From Acinetobacter indicus CIP 110367 (GTDB lineage Bacteria; Pseudomonadota; Gammaproteobacteria; Pseudomonadales; Moraxellaceae): 64,000 nucleotides of DNA. The position numbers were made by a program, and so were the translations under genes. Below the pieces are notes generated by a model. That model was not told the DNA's origin. It worked only from the letters and a program-made list of their open reading frames with translations, and made no database searches. Where the stretch lies: assembly GCF_000488255.1 (NCBI RefSeq), contig NZ_KI530754.1, forward strand, positions 62,001 through 126,000, written 5' to 3'. Shown piece by piece: positions 47,112-56,019 of this stretch. The stretch's first letter is position 1; every line of letters begins with the position of its first letter.

Positions 47112-49223
47112 TTATTTCAGCTGGATATTCTGCAATTCGCCATCAAAACTTTCGAGCAGCGATTTAACCTTCGGCTCCTGATGCAGCAGCTCACTGGCGC
47201 GTTGATAGGCACGTACTTTACGTTCCTGCTGCAAGCTATACGGCGTCACCTCTGTGACCTGTCCATATTGCACTTTCAGGAAGCTGTTTGGCCACTGCTG
47301 TTTCAGCGCTGCTTCTAAATGCTGTAACTGCGAATTTAACAATTGCTGATACTGCTCCGGAATATGGAAAACCGACTCAGCTTCAATCTGTCCGGTCATC
47401 AGGCCGTGTTGGGCCAGTTCCTGAACCGCCGGTGATAAATCACTATTACGGAACCAGTATTCCCATTTTTCCACACTCCATTCGCCCTCTAAGGACTGTA
47501 CCGGCAGTTGCAGAATATCTTGCGGCATCAGGCGTTGATCAGCACGTGGAATAGCGGTATTGTCTACAGCAGCAACGACAGGCTGATTGGTGGATGGCAT
47601 CGGCGCTGGCTCCGCAAATAAACTGTCTTGCGGACTGGAGTCCTGCGGATGCGTCAGCTCAGGCTGTGCGACAGACGAAACCGGTGCTGCAAGTTCAGCA
47701 GGCTGTTGAGTTGGCTGCGCAACGGCCGTTTCCGGTAAAGGTGCAATTTCATCAAACAGGAAATCATCACTGCTGGCCTCCTCCTGCGTTGCCGGCTGAT
47801 CAGCGCGATCATCTTCATCTAAATCAAACAGCACTTCATCTGCCGCCGGATCAAAAATCATCTGCGCAGATGCCGCTTCTGCCGGTGTAGTCACCGGATG
47901 GTCTGGTTCGGATGGAGATGCAACTTCAGCAACCTCTAACGCTTCATCCTGCAGAAAATCATCTGATGATGGTTCAGCAACGGGTGGGTTTATAGCAGCA
48001 GTTTCAGCTTCTAATTCATCCTCAGCTGAAACAACGGGATGCACCGGTTCAGGCTGCGCGGTAGCTGACTCAGCGGCCGGTGCTACAGCAACTGCGTTGC
48101 TTTGTGCGCTGACCTGCGTCAAGGGCACTTCATTTGGCTGTAAGGGACGGAAAGCCAGCAGACGCAGCACGCACATCTCAAAGCCCTGCTCCTGGGTAAC
48201 TGCCAGCTGTAAATCTGCGCGACCTTTGCTGGCAATCTGGTAATACAGCTGTAAATCCTGAGCCGAAATGCGCTGCGACAGCTGGGTAATTTTCTGGTTA
48301 ATTTCGGCGCTATATTTCAGGCTTAAATCCGGCAGATATTGCAATAAGGCCAGCTCATGCAAAGTCGAAATCAGCTGATCCAGCACCAGTGATACATCCA
48401 GTGCCTGCTGACGGAACTGCATTAACAGTGCGCTCACGCGCGCAGTCTGGTTCTGATGAATCGCCAGAATCAGGTCATAAATAATGGTGCGGTCAATCAG
48501 CCCCAGCATGTCTTTGACATCCTGATGATGAATTTCACCCTGACCATAGGCAATGGCCTGATCGGTTAAGGACAAGGCATCACGTAATGAACCTTGCGCC
48601 GATTCAGCAATTTGCCAGATTGCATCCTGCTCGGCCTGAATCTGCTCTTTGCTGAGAATTGAAGATAGGTGCTCGGTAATTTCATCTACTGCCAAAGGAC
48701 GCAAGGTAAATTGCAGACAACGTGAAATGACCGTAATCGGGAGCTTTTGAGGATCGGTGGTGGCAAACAGGAATTTAACATGCTCTGGCGGTTCTTCCAG
48801 CGTTTTTAGCAAGGCATTGAAAGAGTGCGTCGAGAGCATATGCACTTCGTCAATCAGGTAGACTTTAAAGCGGCCTTGCGTTGGTGCATACGGCACATTA
48901 TCGAGCAGTTCGCGGGTATCTTCCACTTTGGTACGTGATGCCGCATCAATCTCGATTAAATCAATAAAACGGCCTTCATTGACCGCTTTACAGGTCGGAC
49001 AAACTTCACACGGCGTAGAGGTCACACCCGTTTCACAGTTCAGGCATTTGGCCAAAATACGCGCAATAGTGGTTTTCCCGACCCCACGAGTCCCGGTAAA
49101 CAGATAGGCATGGTGTAAACGGCCACGCTCTAAGGCACTGGTCAGTGCACGAGAAACATGATTTTGTCCCACCAGCTCATTAAAATTACGTGGACGATAT
49201 TTACGCGCAAGTACCTGATACAT
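47112..49223 (-). CDS. dnaX: DNA polymerase III subunit gamma/tau
   Basis: The 703-residue clamp-loader ATPase has Walker A GTRGVGKTTIARIL, four zinc cysteines (CLNCETGVTSTPCEVCPTC), Walker B VYLIDEVHML, the SRC motif in ISRCLQFTL and the clamp-loader domain III. A long low-complexity linker rich in Ala, Pro, Glu and Gln (about 370-570) leads to a C-terminal tau domain. A run of six or more As before G, the slippage site of E. coli, is not visible, so a separate gamma by frameshift is not supported. AAGGAG lies five bases before the ATG. Confidence 0.96.
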   Translation of the reverse strand: MYQVLARKYRPRNFNELVGQNHVSRALTSALERGRLHHAYLFTGTRGVGKTTIARILAKCLNCETGVTSTPCEVCPTCKAVNEGRFIDLIEIDAASRTKVEDTRELLDNVPYAPTQGRFKVYLIDEVHMLSTHSFNALLKTLEEPPEHVKFLFATTDPQKLPITVISRCLQFTLRPLAVDEITEHLSSILSKEQIQAEQDAIWQIAESAQGSLRDALSLTDQAIAYGQGEIHHQDVKDMLGLIDRTIIYDLILAIHQNQTARVSALLMQFRQQALDVSLVLDQLISTLHELALLQYLPDLSLKYSAEINQKITQLSQRISAQDLQLYYQIASKGRADLQLAVTQEQGFEMCVLRLLAFRPLQPNEVPLTQVSAQSNAVAVAPAAESATAQPEPVHPVVSAEDELEAETAAINPPVAEPSSDDFLQDEALEVAEVASPSEPDHPVTTPAEAASAQMIFDPAADEVLFDLDEDDRADQPATQEEASSDDFLFDEIAPLPETAVAQPTQQPAELAAPVSSVAQPELTHPQDSSPQDSLFAEPAPMPSTNQPVVAAVDNTAIPRADQRLMPQDILQLPVQSLEGEWSVEKWEYWFRNSDLSPAVQELAQHGLMTGQIEAESVFHIPEQYQQLLNSQLQHLEAALKQQWPNSFLKVQYGQVTEVTPYSLQQERKVRAYQRASELLHQEPKVKSLLESFDGELQNIQLK

Positions 49224-49299
49224 GTATGCTCCTTTTTACAGGTCTAAGCATACTGTTTTTTTAGTAAATAGTGAAATAAATGACGGGCGCATCCAAAGA

Positions 49300-49336
49300 A
49301 AAATCCCTTGTTCGCGCCAGCAAAAAAGGGATTAAA
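49300..49336 (-). terminator. Terminator of the NlpE-like gene
   Basis: AATCCCTT and AAGGGATT (49302-49309 and 49326-49333) form a stem followed by a T run on the minus strand. Confidence 0.7.
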
Positions 49337-49369
49337 AATCAGTATATTTAGCAGATGATTAGCCAGTAT

Positions 49370-49813
49370 TTAAACAGACTTGGCCAGAATAAAATCACTT
49401 TGCATTTGATAGCGTTTGCCTGTTTGATCTACACGAATCTCGAGCAATTGTTTTTCAAGATCGATATACAGCAAATTTCGGGTGTTGACTTGCAGCAGTT
49501 CAAGCTGCTGACGCGATGCATCTGCAAAGCGAATCCGCCCTTGAATCACTTCCGGTGCATTGTGCCGGCTCATACTTTCACGCACCAAGGTATAGGTTTC
49601 ATCCTGATGAAGTTCTAAAGACACCGCCATTCCCGGGCAATCATCACAGCGCGATAAACAGCCCATACAAGGCGTAGTGCCTTTGAACTCACCAACCCAC
49701 GCAGGAATTGCGCTCTTAGATTCCACCACCGTCTGTGACTGGCTTGAGTTTTGATCCTGAAATCCGAGTAGAACTGAACTGGCCACCAGCGGAATCAAAA
49801 TGACTTTTTTCAT
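49370..49813 (-). CDS. NlpE N-terminal-domain-like exported protein
   Basis: The 147-residue protein resembles the copper-resistance/NlpE N-terminal barrel (GEFKGTTPC, then CPGMAVSLELHQDETYTLVRES and the GRIRFADASRQQLEL stretch). The usual single CxxC is expanded to CMGCLSRCDDC with four cysteines in eleven residues. The N-terminal region (MKKVILIPLVASSVLLGF) looks like a lipoprotein signal, but the expected cysteine after LLG is phenylalanine, so lipidation is doubtful. In E. coli NlpE senses surfaces and redox or copper stress through the Cpx system. Confidence 0.72.
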   Translation of the reverse strand: MKKVILIPLVASSVLLGFQDQNSSQSQTVVESKSAIPAWVGEFKGTTPCMGCLSRCDDCPGMAVSLELHQDETYTLVRESMSRHNAPEVIQGRIRFADASRQQLELLQVNTRNLLYIDLEKQLLEIRVDQTGKRYQMQSDFILAKSV

Positions 49814-49884
49814 CTTTGCACAACATCAAATTGACTAGTGCCAGAACATAGCACAAGGCTGGACCAAAAATCATCTCAAACTGT

Positions 49885-51150
49885 TTAAAACCAGCCCTTA
49901 CGGCCTTTTAACACACCATCGGCACAGCGTAAGGTTTCCTGGGTTAATCCCCACAAGCGATAATCGCCGGTGATGGAACCGGTCGGAAAATTATGGGTAT
50001 AAGCAAAACTTAAATTCCGCTCTGGATCACACCAGGCACCCGAACCATTAAAACCAATATGACCAAAGCCCGAAGATGCCGACTTGCCCAGGCTCAGAAT
50101 GCGGTGATAGCCCAAACGCCAATGCATCGGCAGCGGCATCACCCGGTCACGGGCGGTATATTGCACCTGACTTAAGGCCTGAAACACCTGTGGTGAAATC
50201 AGTCGTTGCCCCTGCCATTGGCCACCCTGCGCTAGCATGGCATAGATTTTGGCCAGACTTTGCGCGGTAAATACCCCGGAGGCTGCCGGCACAATCGCCT
50301 GTAAACCGGCATCACTAAAGAATGAAAATTTCTTCATGCCTTTGGGAATCATGGCATCCTGAAAATCTTGCGGATGTTGTCCACTGAAGGCCATCAGCTT
50401 TTCTAAAGGCGATGCGGTACGTGCAGGTTTAGCAGCAGCCTGTTTTTTGGGAGGCTGGGCAGATTGGGCGGGCTGAGATGTGGCAAACGGTTGCGCCACC
50501 CGCGCTAATTCCTCTACCGGCACGCCAAAATAAGCTCCGTTTAATTCCAATGGCTCGCTTAAATGACGCTGCATCAATACAGCCAAGCTTTCATTACAGG
50601 CTTTTTCCAAGACACCACCGACCTGCCAGCCAAAGGTCAGGGGCTGATAGGCTGCATCACTGTTCGGCAGAAAACGCGGTTTGGCCGCGGCAATGACCTC
50701 CAGCATATGCGACCAGTCGGCCATTTCCGAGGCATCGGCAATCAGGTTACGGATATCGTATAAACCACTGCGATGGCACAGCATCTCTCTTAAAGTCAGC
50801 TGCTGTTTGCCCTGCGCTGCAAATTCTGGCCAATATTCAGCCACCGGCACATCATAATCCAGCCGCCCCTGACTCACCAGAATATGTGCCAGCGTGGCCA
50901 GCACGCCTTTTCCGGTAGAATAGCAGACCGACAGACTATCCGGCTGCCAGGCCTCATTGGCAGATTTTTGACCGGTATAAATATCAACGACTTTATGACC
51001 CTGAAAATAAACCACCAGCGCAGCGCCGCCTTGCGTTGAGCGGGCATCCTGAAAACGGCTAAACAGATGGGCTAAATCTTTAAATGGTTCTTCCACTGAA
51101 CCACGATAATTCTGAATATCTGCACGCAGATAATCTTTTATGCTGTTCAT
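49885..51150 (-). CDS. Beta-lactamase-fold serine hydrolase (EstB-like)
   Basis: The 421-residue protein has the class C beta-lactamase/esterase fold. The SxxK serine lies in CYSTGKGVLATL, and the C-terminal end has GFGHIGFNGSGAWCDPERN, where HxG replaces KTG as in EstB-type esterases. A Gln/Ala/Pro-rich insertion (about 215-240) is probably a loop. There is no signal peptide, so it should be cytoplasmic, unlike true beta-lactamases. AAGGATGT precedes the ATG. It may hydrolyse esters; drug resistance should not be inferred. Confidence 0.85.
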   Translation of the reverse strand: MNSIKDYLRADIQNYRGSVEEPFKDLAHLFSRFQDARSTQGGAALVVYFQGHKVVDIYTGQKSANEAWQPDSLSVCYSTGKGVLATLAHILVSQGRLDYDVPVAEYWPEFAAQGKQQLTLREMLCHRSGLYDIRNLIADASEMADWSHMLEVIAAAKPRFLPNSDAAYQPLTFGWQVGGVLEKACNESLAVLMQRHLSEPLELNGAYFGVPVEELARVAQPFATSQPAQSAQPPKKQAAAKPARTASPLEKLMAFSGQHPQDFQDAMIPKGMKKFSFFSDAGLQAIVPAASGVFTAQSLAKIYAMLAQGGQWQGQRLISPQVFQALSQVQYTARDRVMPLPMHWRLGYHRILSLGKSASSGFGHIGFNGSGAWCDPERNLSFAYTHNFPTGSITGDYRLWGLTQETLRCADGVLKGRKGWF

Positions 51151-51184
51151 ACATCCTTTCCAGCAACAAGATGAACAATGAAAA

Positions 51185-51214
51185 AAGCCTAAATCCGGTT
51201 TGGACTTAGGCGCT
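51185..51214 (-). terminator. Terminator of the maoC-type gene
   Basis: GCCTAAATCC and GGACTTAGGC pair with one mismatch around a short loop, followed by Ts on the minus strand. Confidence 0.75.
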
Positions 51215-51219
51215 ATGAC

Positions 51220-52074
51220 TTAAAGTGCGCGAATGCTACCGCTGACATGCGGCTTCTGATTCTTTTTGCTGCGAATCAGGAAGTCAGTATTTTGTGCCTG
51301 CTGTGCCGTCAAGAATTCCACCTGAGATGGCAGATACATTGGCAACTTAAACCAGACATCAGCTTCATACGCATCTGGCAACTGGATATTGGCCAGCGCT
51401 TTGGCTTTACTCCACATACCATGTGCAATGGCCTGTTTAAAACCAAAGGCTTTGGCGGTTAACGCATGAATATGGATCAGGTTAAAATCTCCCGATGTCA
51501 GCGCATAACGACGACCGGTATTTTCCGACACATCCCATTGTCCTGCCGGTACATAATCCGGTACGGCACTTTCTGCTGCTTTGGCCGCGGGCTTGTTGCC
51601 ACTTTTCTGACGTGACAAATAGGTGGTTAAACCTTCCATCACCACTTCATTACCAACTTTAGCAGTGGTGATAAAATCAAACTGTACGCCTTTGTCATGT
51701 GGCTGCAATTCACCAAACTTGCAGGATAAAGTCAGCTGCTCATTCACGCCAACTTTACGGTATTGCTTGAGCTGATTGCGGATATGCACCAGACCTAAAA
51801 TCGGAAATGGGAAAGCTTCCGCAGTCATCATGTGCATTTGCAGGCTTTGCGATAACACCGCCAGATAAATGGCCGGAATATAGCCGTTATTTTTAAAACC
51901 ACAGACTTCGTTATAGGCTTTCAGATGTTTCTGGTCGACCTTGAATGAATCCACCACATATTCAACTTGCGGCAGAACTTTTTCACCCTTCGGCTTTTTA
52001 AAAATTAAGCCCTGAATCACTTTTGGATAGGCTAAATACGGCTTGGGAAGTTGACTAAAATGGCGAGTATTCAT
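51220..52074 (-). CDS. MaoC-family enoyl-acyl hydratase
   Basis: The 284-residue protein is a hot-dog-fold MaoC-like dehydratase. The C-terminal half has the hydratase stretch YALTSGDFNLIHIHALTAKAFGFKQAIAHGMW, with the catalytic D-x(4)-H (SGDFNLIH) pair. The N-terminal half resembles a second, inactive hot dog. It would hydrate enoyl-CoA or ACP. AAAGGTTTAGT lies before the ATG. With fabG immediately upstream on the same strand and the FadI-type thiolase facing them, it probably serves one fatty-acyl modification pathway. Confidence 0.87.
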   Translation of the reverse strand: MNTRHFSQLPKPYLAYPKVIQGLIFKKPKGEKVLPQVEYVVDSFKVDQKHLKAYNEVCGFKNNGYIPAIYLAVLSQSLQMHMMTAEAFPFPILGLVHIRNQLKQYRKVGVNEQLTLSCKFGELQPHDKGVQFDFITTAKVGNEVVMEGLTTYLSRQKSGNKPAAKAAESAVPDYVPAGQWDVSENTGRRYALTSGDFNLIHIHALTAKAFGFKQAIAHGMWSKAKALANIQLPDAYEADVWFKLPMYLPSQVEFLTAQQAQNTDFLIRSKKNQKPHVSGSIRAL

Positions 52075-52145
52075 ACTAAACCTTTGAAATATTTATCTTT
52101 TAAATCACCCTTTCTTTAATAAGAATTGGGTTTTCTATTTTAATT

Positions 52146-52225
52146 CCCTCAAATCCCTCCCGACCTCCCTTCAAAAAGGGAGAAGAAGTCCCCCTTTATT
52201 AAAGAGGGATTTTAGGGGGGATTCC
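52146..52225. repeat. G/C-block palindromic repeat, copy B
   Basis: TCCCTCCCGACCTCCCTTC is followed by AAAAAGGGAGAAGAAG and then TCCCCCTTTATTAAAGAGGGATTTTAGGGGGGATT. The C- and G-rich arms can pair. The block pattern resembles copy A (1968-2035) in the opposite orientation. It lies between fabG and the maoC-type gene and could also act as an intra-operon hairpin. Confidence 0.6.
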
Positions 52226-52239
52226 GAGTGAGGGATATA

Positions 52240-53631
52240 TTAAGCCCCTAACAGACTCTGACCACAAACACGCACCACGTTACCATTTAAACCGGTAGAT
52301 GCAGTTGAGGCAAAGAAGGCAATGGTTTCTGCGACATCAACCGGTAAACCGCCCTGACTCATCGAGTTCATACGGCGGCCCGCTTCACGAATGGCAAACG
52401 GAATGGCCGCAGTCATTTGGGTTTCAATAAAGCCCGGAGCCACAGCGTTAATAGTCACACCATTTTTCAGCACCGGTGCCGTATATTTCACCACTCCAAT
52501 CACGCCTGCTTTTGATGCTGCATAGTTGGTTTGGCCCAGGTTACCGGCAATCCCTGAAATCGAGGATACGCAGATAATACGGCCATTGGCATTCAGACCG
52601 TCATTTTCCAGCAGATAGTCGTTCACGCGTTCAATAGCAGCTAGGTTAATGTTTATCACCAGATCCCACAGTTCAGGCTTCATATTGGCCAGTGTCTTGT
52701 CACGGGTAATACCGGCATTGTGCACGATAATATCCAGACCGCCCTGTGCAGCAGCTGCCGCTTTAATCTGCTCGCCCGCATCAGCGGCGGTAATATCAAT
52801 TGCCAAGGTTGAACCCCCAATTTCAGAGGCAACACGGTCCAAGTCAGCTTGTTGCTGTGGTACGTCCAGACAAATCACATGCGCGCCATCACGTGCCAAT
52901 ACATGCGCAATCGCTTCACCAATACCACGGCTGGCACCAGTCACAACCGCGGTTTTACCTGCCAGTGGTTTAGCCCAATCCACATCGACCGTGTCTGCTT
53001 TAGAAACACGAATCACCTGACCCGATACATAAGCCGAACGCGGTGACAAGGCAAAACGTAAGCTCGATTCCAGGTTCGCTTCAGCGCCGTCATCAACATA
53101 AATCAGATTGGCGGCAATGCCTTTTTTAAACTCCTTCCCGACCGATTTAACAAAGCCTTCCAGCGCACGCTGTGCAATTGCATGTTTTACCGTTTTGGCG
53201 GTTTCCGGTGTGGTGCCGATCACCACTACACGGCCAGAGGCCTGAATCTGGCGCGCCACCGGATTAAAGAAGTTATAGAGCGCATTTAACTGTTCAGAGT
53301 TCTGAATGCCTGAGGCATCAAAGACCACCGCTTTAAATTTAGATTCTTTATCGCCCGCGTTAAAAGCACACAGGTTTAAACCGGCTTGTGCAGCAGCCTG
53401 CTGTAATTCTGCATTATTGCCGGCATAGCTGTTGGCATGGATATTGGCCAGAACCTGGGCAATTGCACCTGATAATGTGCTTTCCGGCGCTGCGCCCAAC
53501 AAAACTGCACCCTTGACCACAGGCGTCGCGCTGTCAAAACGCTCAAGGAAAGTTGGGGATGGCAGGCCTAAATTTTTAATGACAAATTTACCAATTGGAG
53601 ATTTTGCAAAAGCTTGGTATTGGTCAGTCAT
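52240..53631 (-). CDS. fabG: High-molecular-weight 3-oxoacyl-ACP reductase (FabG4-like)
   Basis: The 463-residue protein has two parts. A diverged N-terminal Rossmann domain (1-~215) is followed by a C-terminal short-chain dehydrogenase with VVTGASRGIGEAIAHVLA, HNAGI, the serine in CVSSISGIAG and YAASK (Tyr-Lys pair). It matches the FabG4 type, which prefers NADH and CoA esters. It reduces 3-oxoacyl thioesters. It lies upstream of the maoC-type gene on the same strand, and divergent from the thiolase gene, with a repeat between fabG and maoC. Confidence 0.9.
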   Translation of the reverse strand: MTDQYQAFAKSPIGKFVIKNLGLPSPTFLERFDSATPVVKGAVLLGAAPESTLSGAIAQVLANIHANSYAGNNAELQQAAAQAGLNLCAFNAGDKESKFKAVVFDASGIQNSEQLNALYNFFNPVARQIQASGRVVVIGTTPETAKTVKHAIAQRALEGFVKSVGKEFKKGIAANLIYVDDGAEANLESSLRFALSPRSAYVSGQVIRVSKADTVDVDWAKPLAGKTAVVTGASRGIGEAIAHVLARDGAHVICLDVPQQQADLDRVASEIGGSTLAIDITAADAGEQIKAAAAAQGGLDIIVHNAGITRDKTLANMKPELWDLVININLAAIERVNDYLLENDGLNANGRIICVSSISGIAGNLGQTNYAASKAGVIGVVKYTAPVLKNGVTINAVAPGFIETQMTAAIPFAIREAGRRMNSMSQGGLPVDVAETIAFFASTASTGLNGNVVRVCGQSLLGA

Positions 53632-53873
53632 GATTATTATCTCTCAGACAAAATGAATTTGTGATTAATCTAAAGTTATCCTTTAGCTTCAATATGATGT
53701 CAGATACTTTGTATTTCAATAGATCGATCAGTTTGTTATGAATAATACTTGAGATCATATACAGATGACTTGACCTGAAAGCATTCTGCAATGTCATTGT
53801 AGTCAATTCAGGCTATTCTAGATTATGCTAATGTAACCCCTAAGAAGATCATCAACATGCTTGGAAAAGCCTT

Positions 53874-55382
53874 ATGAGCAAAACAACTCAAGAAAATCCG
53901 GCGGTCGAAAATTCTGCTACAGAAACTGTGTCAAATACATCAAAAAGTACAACGCGTACAACCAAAAGTTCTGGCACGGCAAATTCGTCAGCAAACCCTG
54001 CGGCTAAACCTGCACGCACCCGTGCGGCATCTACCCGTAAAAAAAGTACAACCCCTCCTTCTGAAACTACAACTGAAACATCTGGTCAACAGGATAATAC
54101 CATGAGCCAAAACACTGTCCGTCGCGTTGCGATTATCGGTGGTAACCGCATTCCATTTGCACGTTCAAATGGCGCTTACTTCACTGCCTCAAACATCGAT
54201 ATGTTCACCGCCGCTTTAAATGGTCTGGTAGAACGTTATCGTTTAGAAGGCCAACGCCTCGGTGAAGTCGTTGCCGGTGCCGTACTCAAACACAGCCGTG
54301 ATTTTAACATGACTCGTGAGTGTGTACTGAACACTGAATTGGCTCCTGAAACACCTGCTTACGATATTCAGCAAGCGTGTGGAACCGGTTTGCAGGCAGC
54401 TTTTTTAGTGGCCAATAAAATTGCTCTGGGCCAAATTGAAGTCGGTATTGCTGGTGGTGTCGATACCACTTCCGATGCCCCGATTGCTTTTGGTGACGGT
54501 TTACGTAAAGCCCTGCTGGAGCTGAATATTGCCAAAACCGGTAAAGACCGCTTAAAAGCGCTGACCAAAATCAATATCAAAGACCTGATGGATGCACCGA
54601 AAAATGGTGAACCACGTACCGGTCTGTCAATGGGTGACCATCAGGCGATTACTGCGCTGGAATGGGGCATCTCGCGTGAAGCGCAGGATGAACTTGCTGC
54701 ATCTTCACACCAGAAAATGGCAGCCGCCTATGAAGCAGGTTTCTTTGATGACCTGATCACACCATTCTTAGGTTTAGAGCGTGACAACAACTTGCGCCCG
54801 GATTCTTCAGTAGAGAAACTGGCTAAACTGAAACCAGCCTTTGGTAAAGGTGATGCGCGTACCATGACCGCAGGCAACTCAACCCCACTGACCGATGGTG
54901 CATCTTGTGTTCTGCTTGCTTCTGAAGAATGGGCCAAAGCCAATGGTCATGACGTACTGGCTTACTTAACCTTCCAGGAAACGGCTGCAGTTGATTTTGT
55001 CGAGAAGAAAGAAGGCCTGCTTATGGCGCCAGCCTATGCCGTACCACGGATGCTGGAACGTGCCGGTCTGACTCTACAAGACTTTGACTACTATGAAATT
55101 CACGAAGCTTTTGCTTCACAAGTGCTGTCGACCTTAAAAGCCTGGGAAGATCCAAAATTCTGTAAAGATCGCTTAGGTCTAGAAGCACCATTGGGTTCAA
55201 TTGATCGTAACAAGCTGAACGTAAAAGGTTCTTCTCTGGCTGCTGGTCACCCATTTGCTGCAACCGGCGGACGTATTCTGGCGACTGCTGCCAAACTGCT
55301 GAATGAAAAAGGTTCAGGTCGTGTGCTGATTTCAATCTGTGCTGCAGGCGGTCAAGGTGTAACAGCGATTGTCGAGAAGTAA
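53874..55382 (+). CDS. fadI: FadI-type acetyl-CoA C-acyltransferase with a low-complexity N-terminal extension
   Basis: The 502-residue thiolase removes acetyl-CoA from 3-oxoacyl-CoA. The first catalytic cysteine is in QQACGTGLQA, the histidine pair in EIHEAFA and AGHPFAATG, and the second cysteine in CAAGGQG. The first 76 residues are Ser, Thr, Lys, Ala and Asn-rich with KPARTRAASTRKK, resembling histone-H1-like tails. A second start at 54102 (M77) has AGGA seven bases upstream and begins at the conserved TVRRVAIIGGNRIPF, so the shorter protein may be the main product. It is divergent from the fabG-maoC genes. Confidence 0.9.
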   Translation: MSKTTQENPAVENSATETVSNTSKSTTRTTKSSGTANSSANPAAKPARTRAASTRKKSTTPPSETTTETSGQQDNTMSQNTVRRVAIIGGNRIPFARSNGAYFTASNIDMFTAALNGLVERYRLEGQRLGEVVAGAVLKHSRDFNMTRECVLNTELAPETPAYDIQQACGTGLQAAFLVANKIALGQIEVGIAGGVDTTSDAPIAFGDGLRKALLELNIAKTGKDRLKALTKINIKDLMDAPKNGEPRTGLSMGDHQAITALEWGISREAQDELAASSHQKMAAAYEAGFFDDLITPFLGLERDNNLRPDSSVEKLAKLKPAFGKGDARTMTAGNSTPLTDGASCVLLASEEWAKANGHDVLAYLTFQETAAVDFVEKKEGLLMAPAYAVPRMLERAGLTLQDFDYYEIHEAFASQVLSTLKAWEDPKFCKDRLGLEAPLGSIDRNKLNVKGSSLAAGHPFAATGGRILATAAKLLNEKGSGRVLISICAAGGQGVTAIVEK

Positions 55383-55400
55383 TTTCCCCTGCCTTCACTG

Positions 55401-55433
55401 AAAAAGCCACTGCCTGGTGCAGTGGCTTTTTTT
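55401..55433 (+). terminator. Terminator of fadI
   Basis: AAAAAGCCACTGC (55401-55413) pairs with GCAGTGGCTTTTT (55419-55431) around CTGGT. Confidence 0.92.
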
Positions 55434-55486
55434 ATGGACGTTTTATTACCTTTTTATTGTCTGCTCTTAAATTCATCAGACGTATT

Positions 55487-55921
55487 TTAAACAGACTCAC
55501 GATAGGCCGGTGCATAGTCCAAACGTACCTCAATCGCGTCATAACCCCACTGGAAGATAAAGGTATAGACCAAAATACATAAGGTCAGGCTTAAATCCAG
55601 CAAAAAGGCCTCGGGCAGACTCATCTGCATGGCATAGGCCACCATTGGAATGGTGGCTAACATTAAGCCACCCTCAAAACCAATGGCATGTAAAATCCGT
55701 ACTTTCACCGTACGCTGGAGCTGTCTGCGTGCTTCAAATTTTTCAAAAAAATGATTAAACAGCATATTCCACAAGACCGAGGTTACTGCCATGGCCACAC
55801 CCAGGCTACCGGTCACTTCCAGCGGCATCTTGAAAATCAGGCTTAAAGCCAGGGCAATAATCACCAGTAAAATCAGTTCATAACTCAAGGCATGAATTAA
55901 TCTTCTTTTCGACAACAACAT
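55487..55921 (-). CDS. aceI: PACE-family efflux transporter, AceI type
   Basis: The 144-residue protein has four membrane segments in two bacterial transmembrane pair domains. Glu15 in SYELILLVI is the conserved acidic residue of AceI needed for proton coupling, and YDAIEVRLDYAP ends the second pair. AceI of Acinetobacter exports chlorhexidine and short diamines such as putrescine. It is divergent from a LysR-type gene in the same arrangement as aceI/aceR, so induction by substrate is expected. Confidence 0.92.
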   Translation of the reverse strand: MLLSKRRLIHALSYELILLVIIALALSLIFKMPLEVTGSLGVAMAVTSVLWNMLFNHFFEKFEARRQLQRTVKVRILHAIGFEGGLMLATIPMVAYAMQMSLPEAFLLDLSLTLCILVYTFIFQWGYDAIEVRLDYAPAYRESV

Positions 55922-56019
55922 GTTAAACCGTATCTATTTCATCAATTGCTGCCATCTTATTTTTAAATTATCGACAAATCGAGTTAGAATCTTTCAATAT
56001 TATTGACAGGTTGCTGTCC

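Noticed and set aside
47112-49223. Programmed frameshift in dnaX
   Set aside because: No A-run slippery site followed by a hairpin could be seen, so only the full-length product is annotated.
49885-51150. Beta-lactamase resistance gene
   Set aside because: There is no signal peptide and HxG replaces KTG, pointing to an EstB-type esterase.
55021-55410. 129-codon frame opposite the end of fadI
   Set aside because: It is antisense to conserved thiolase motifs and crosses the fadI stop.
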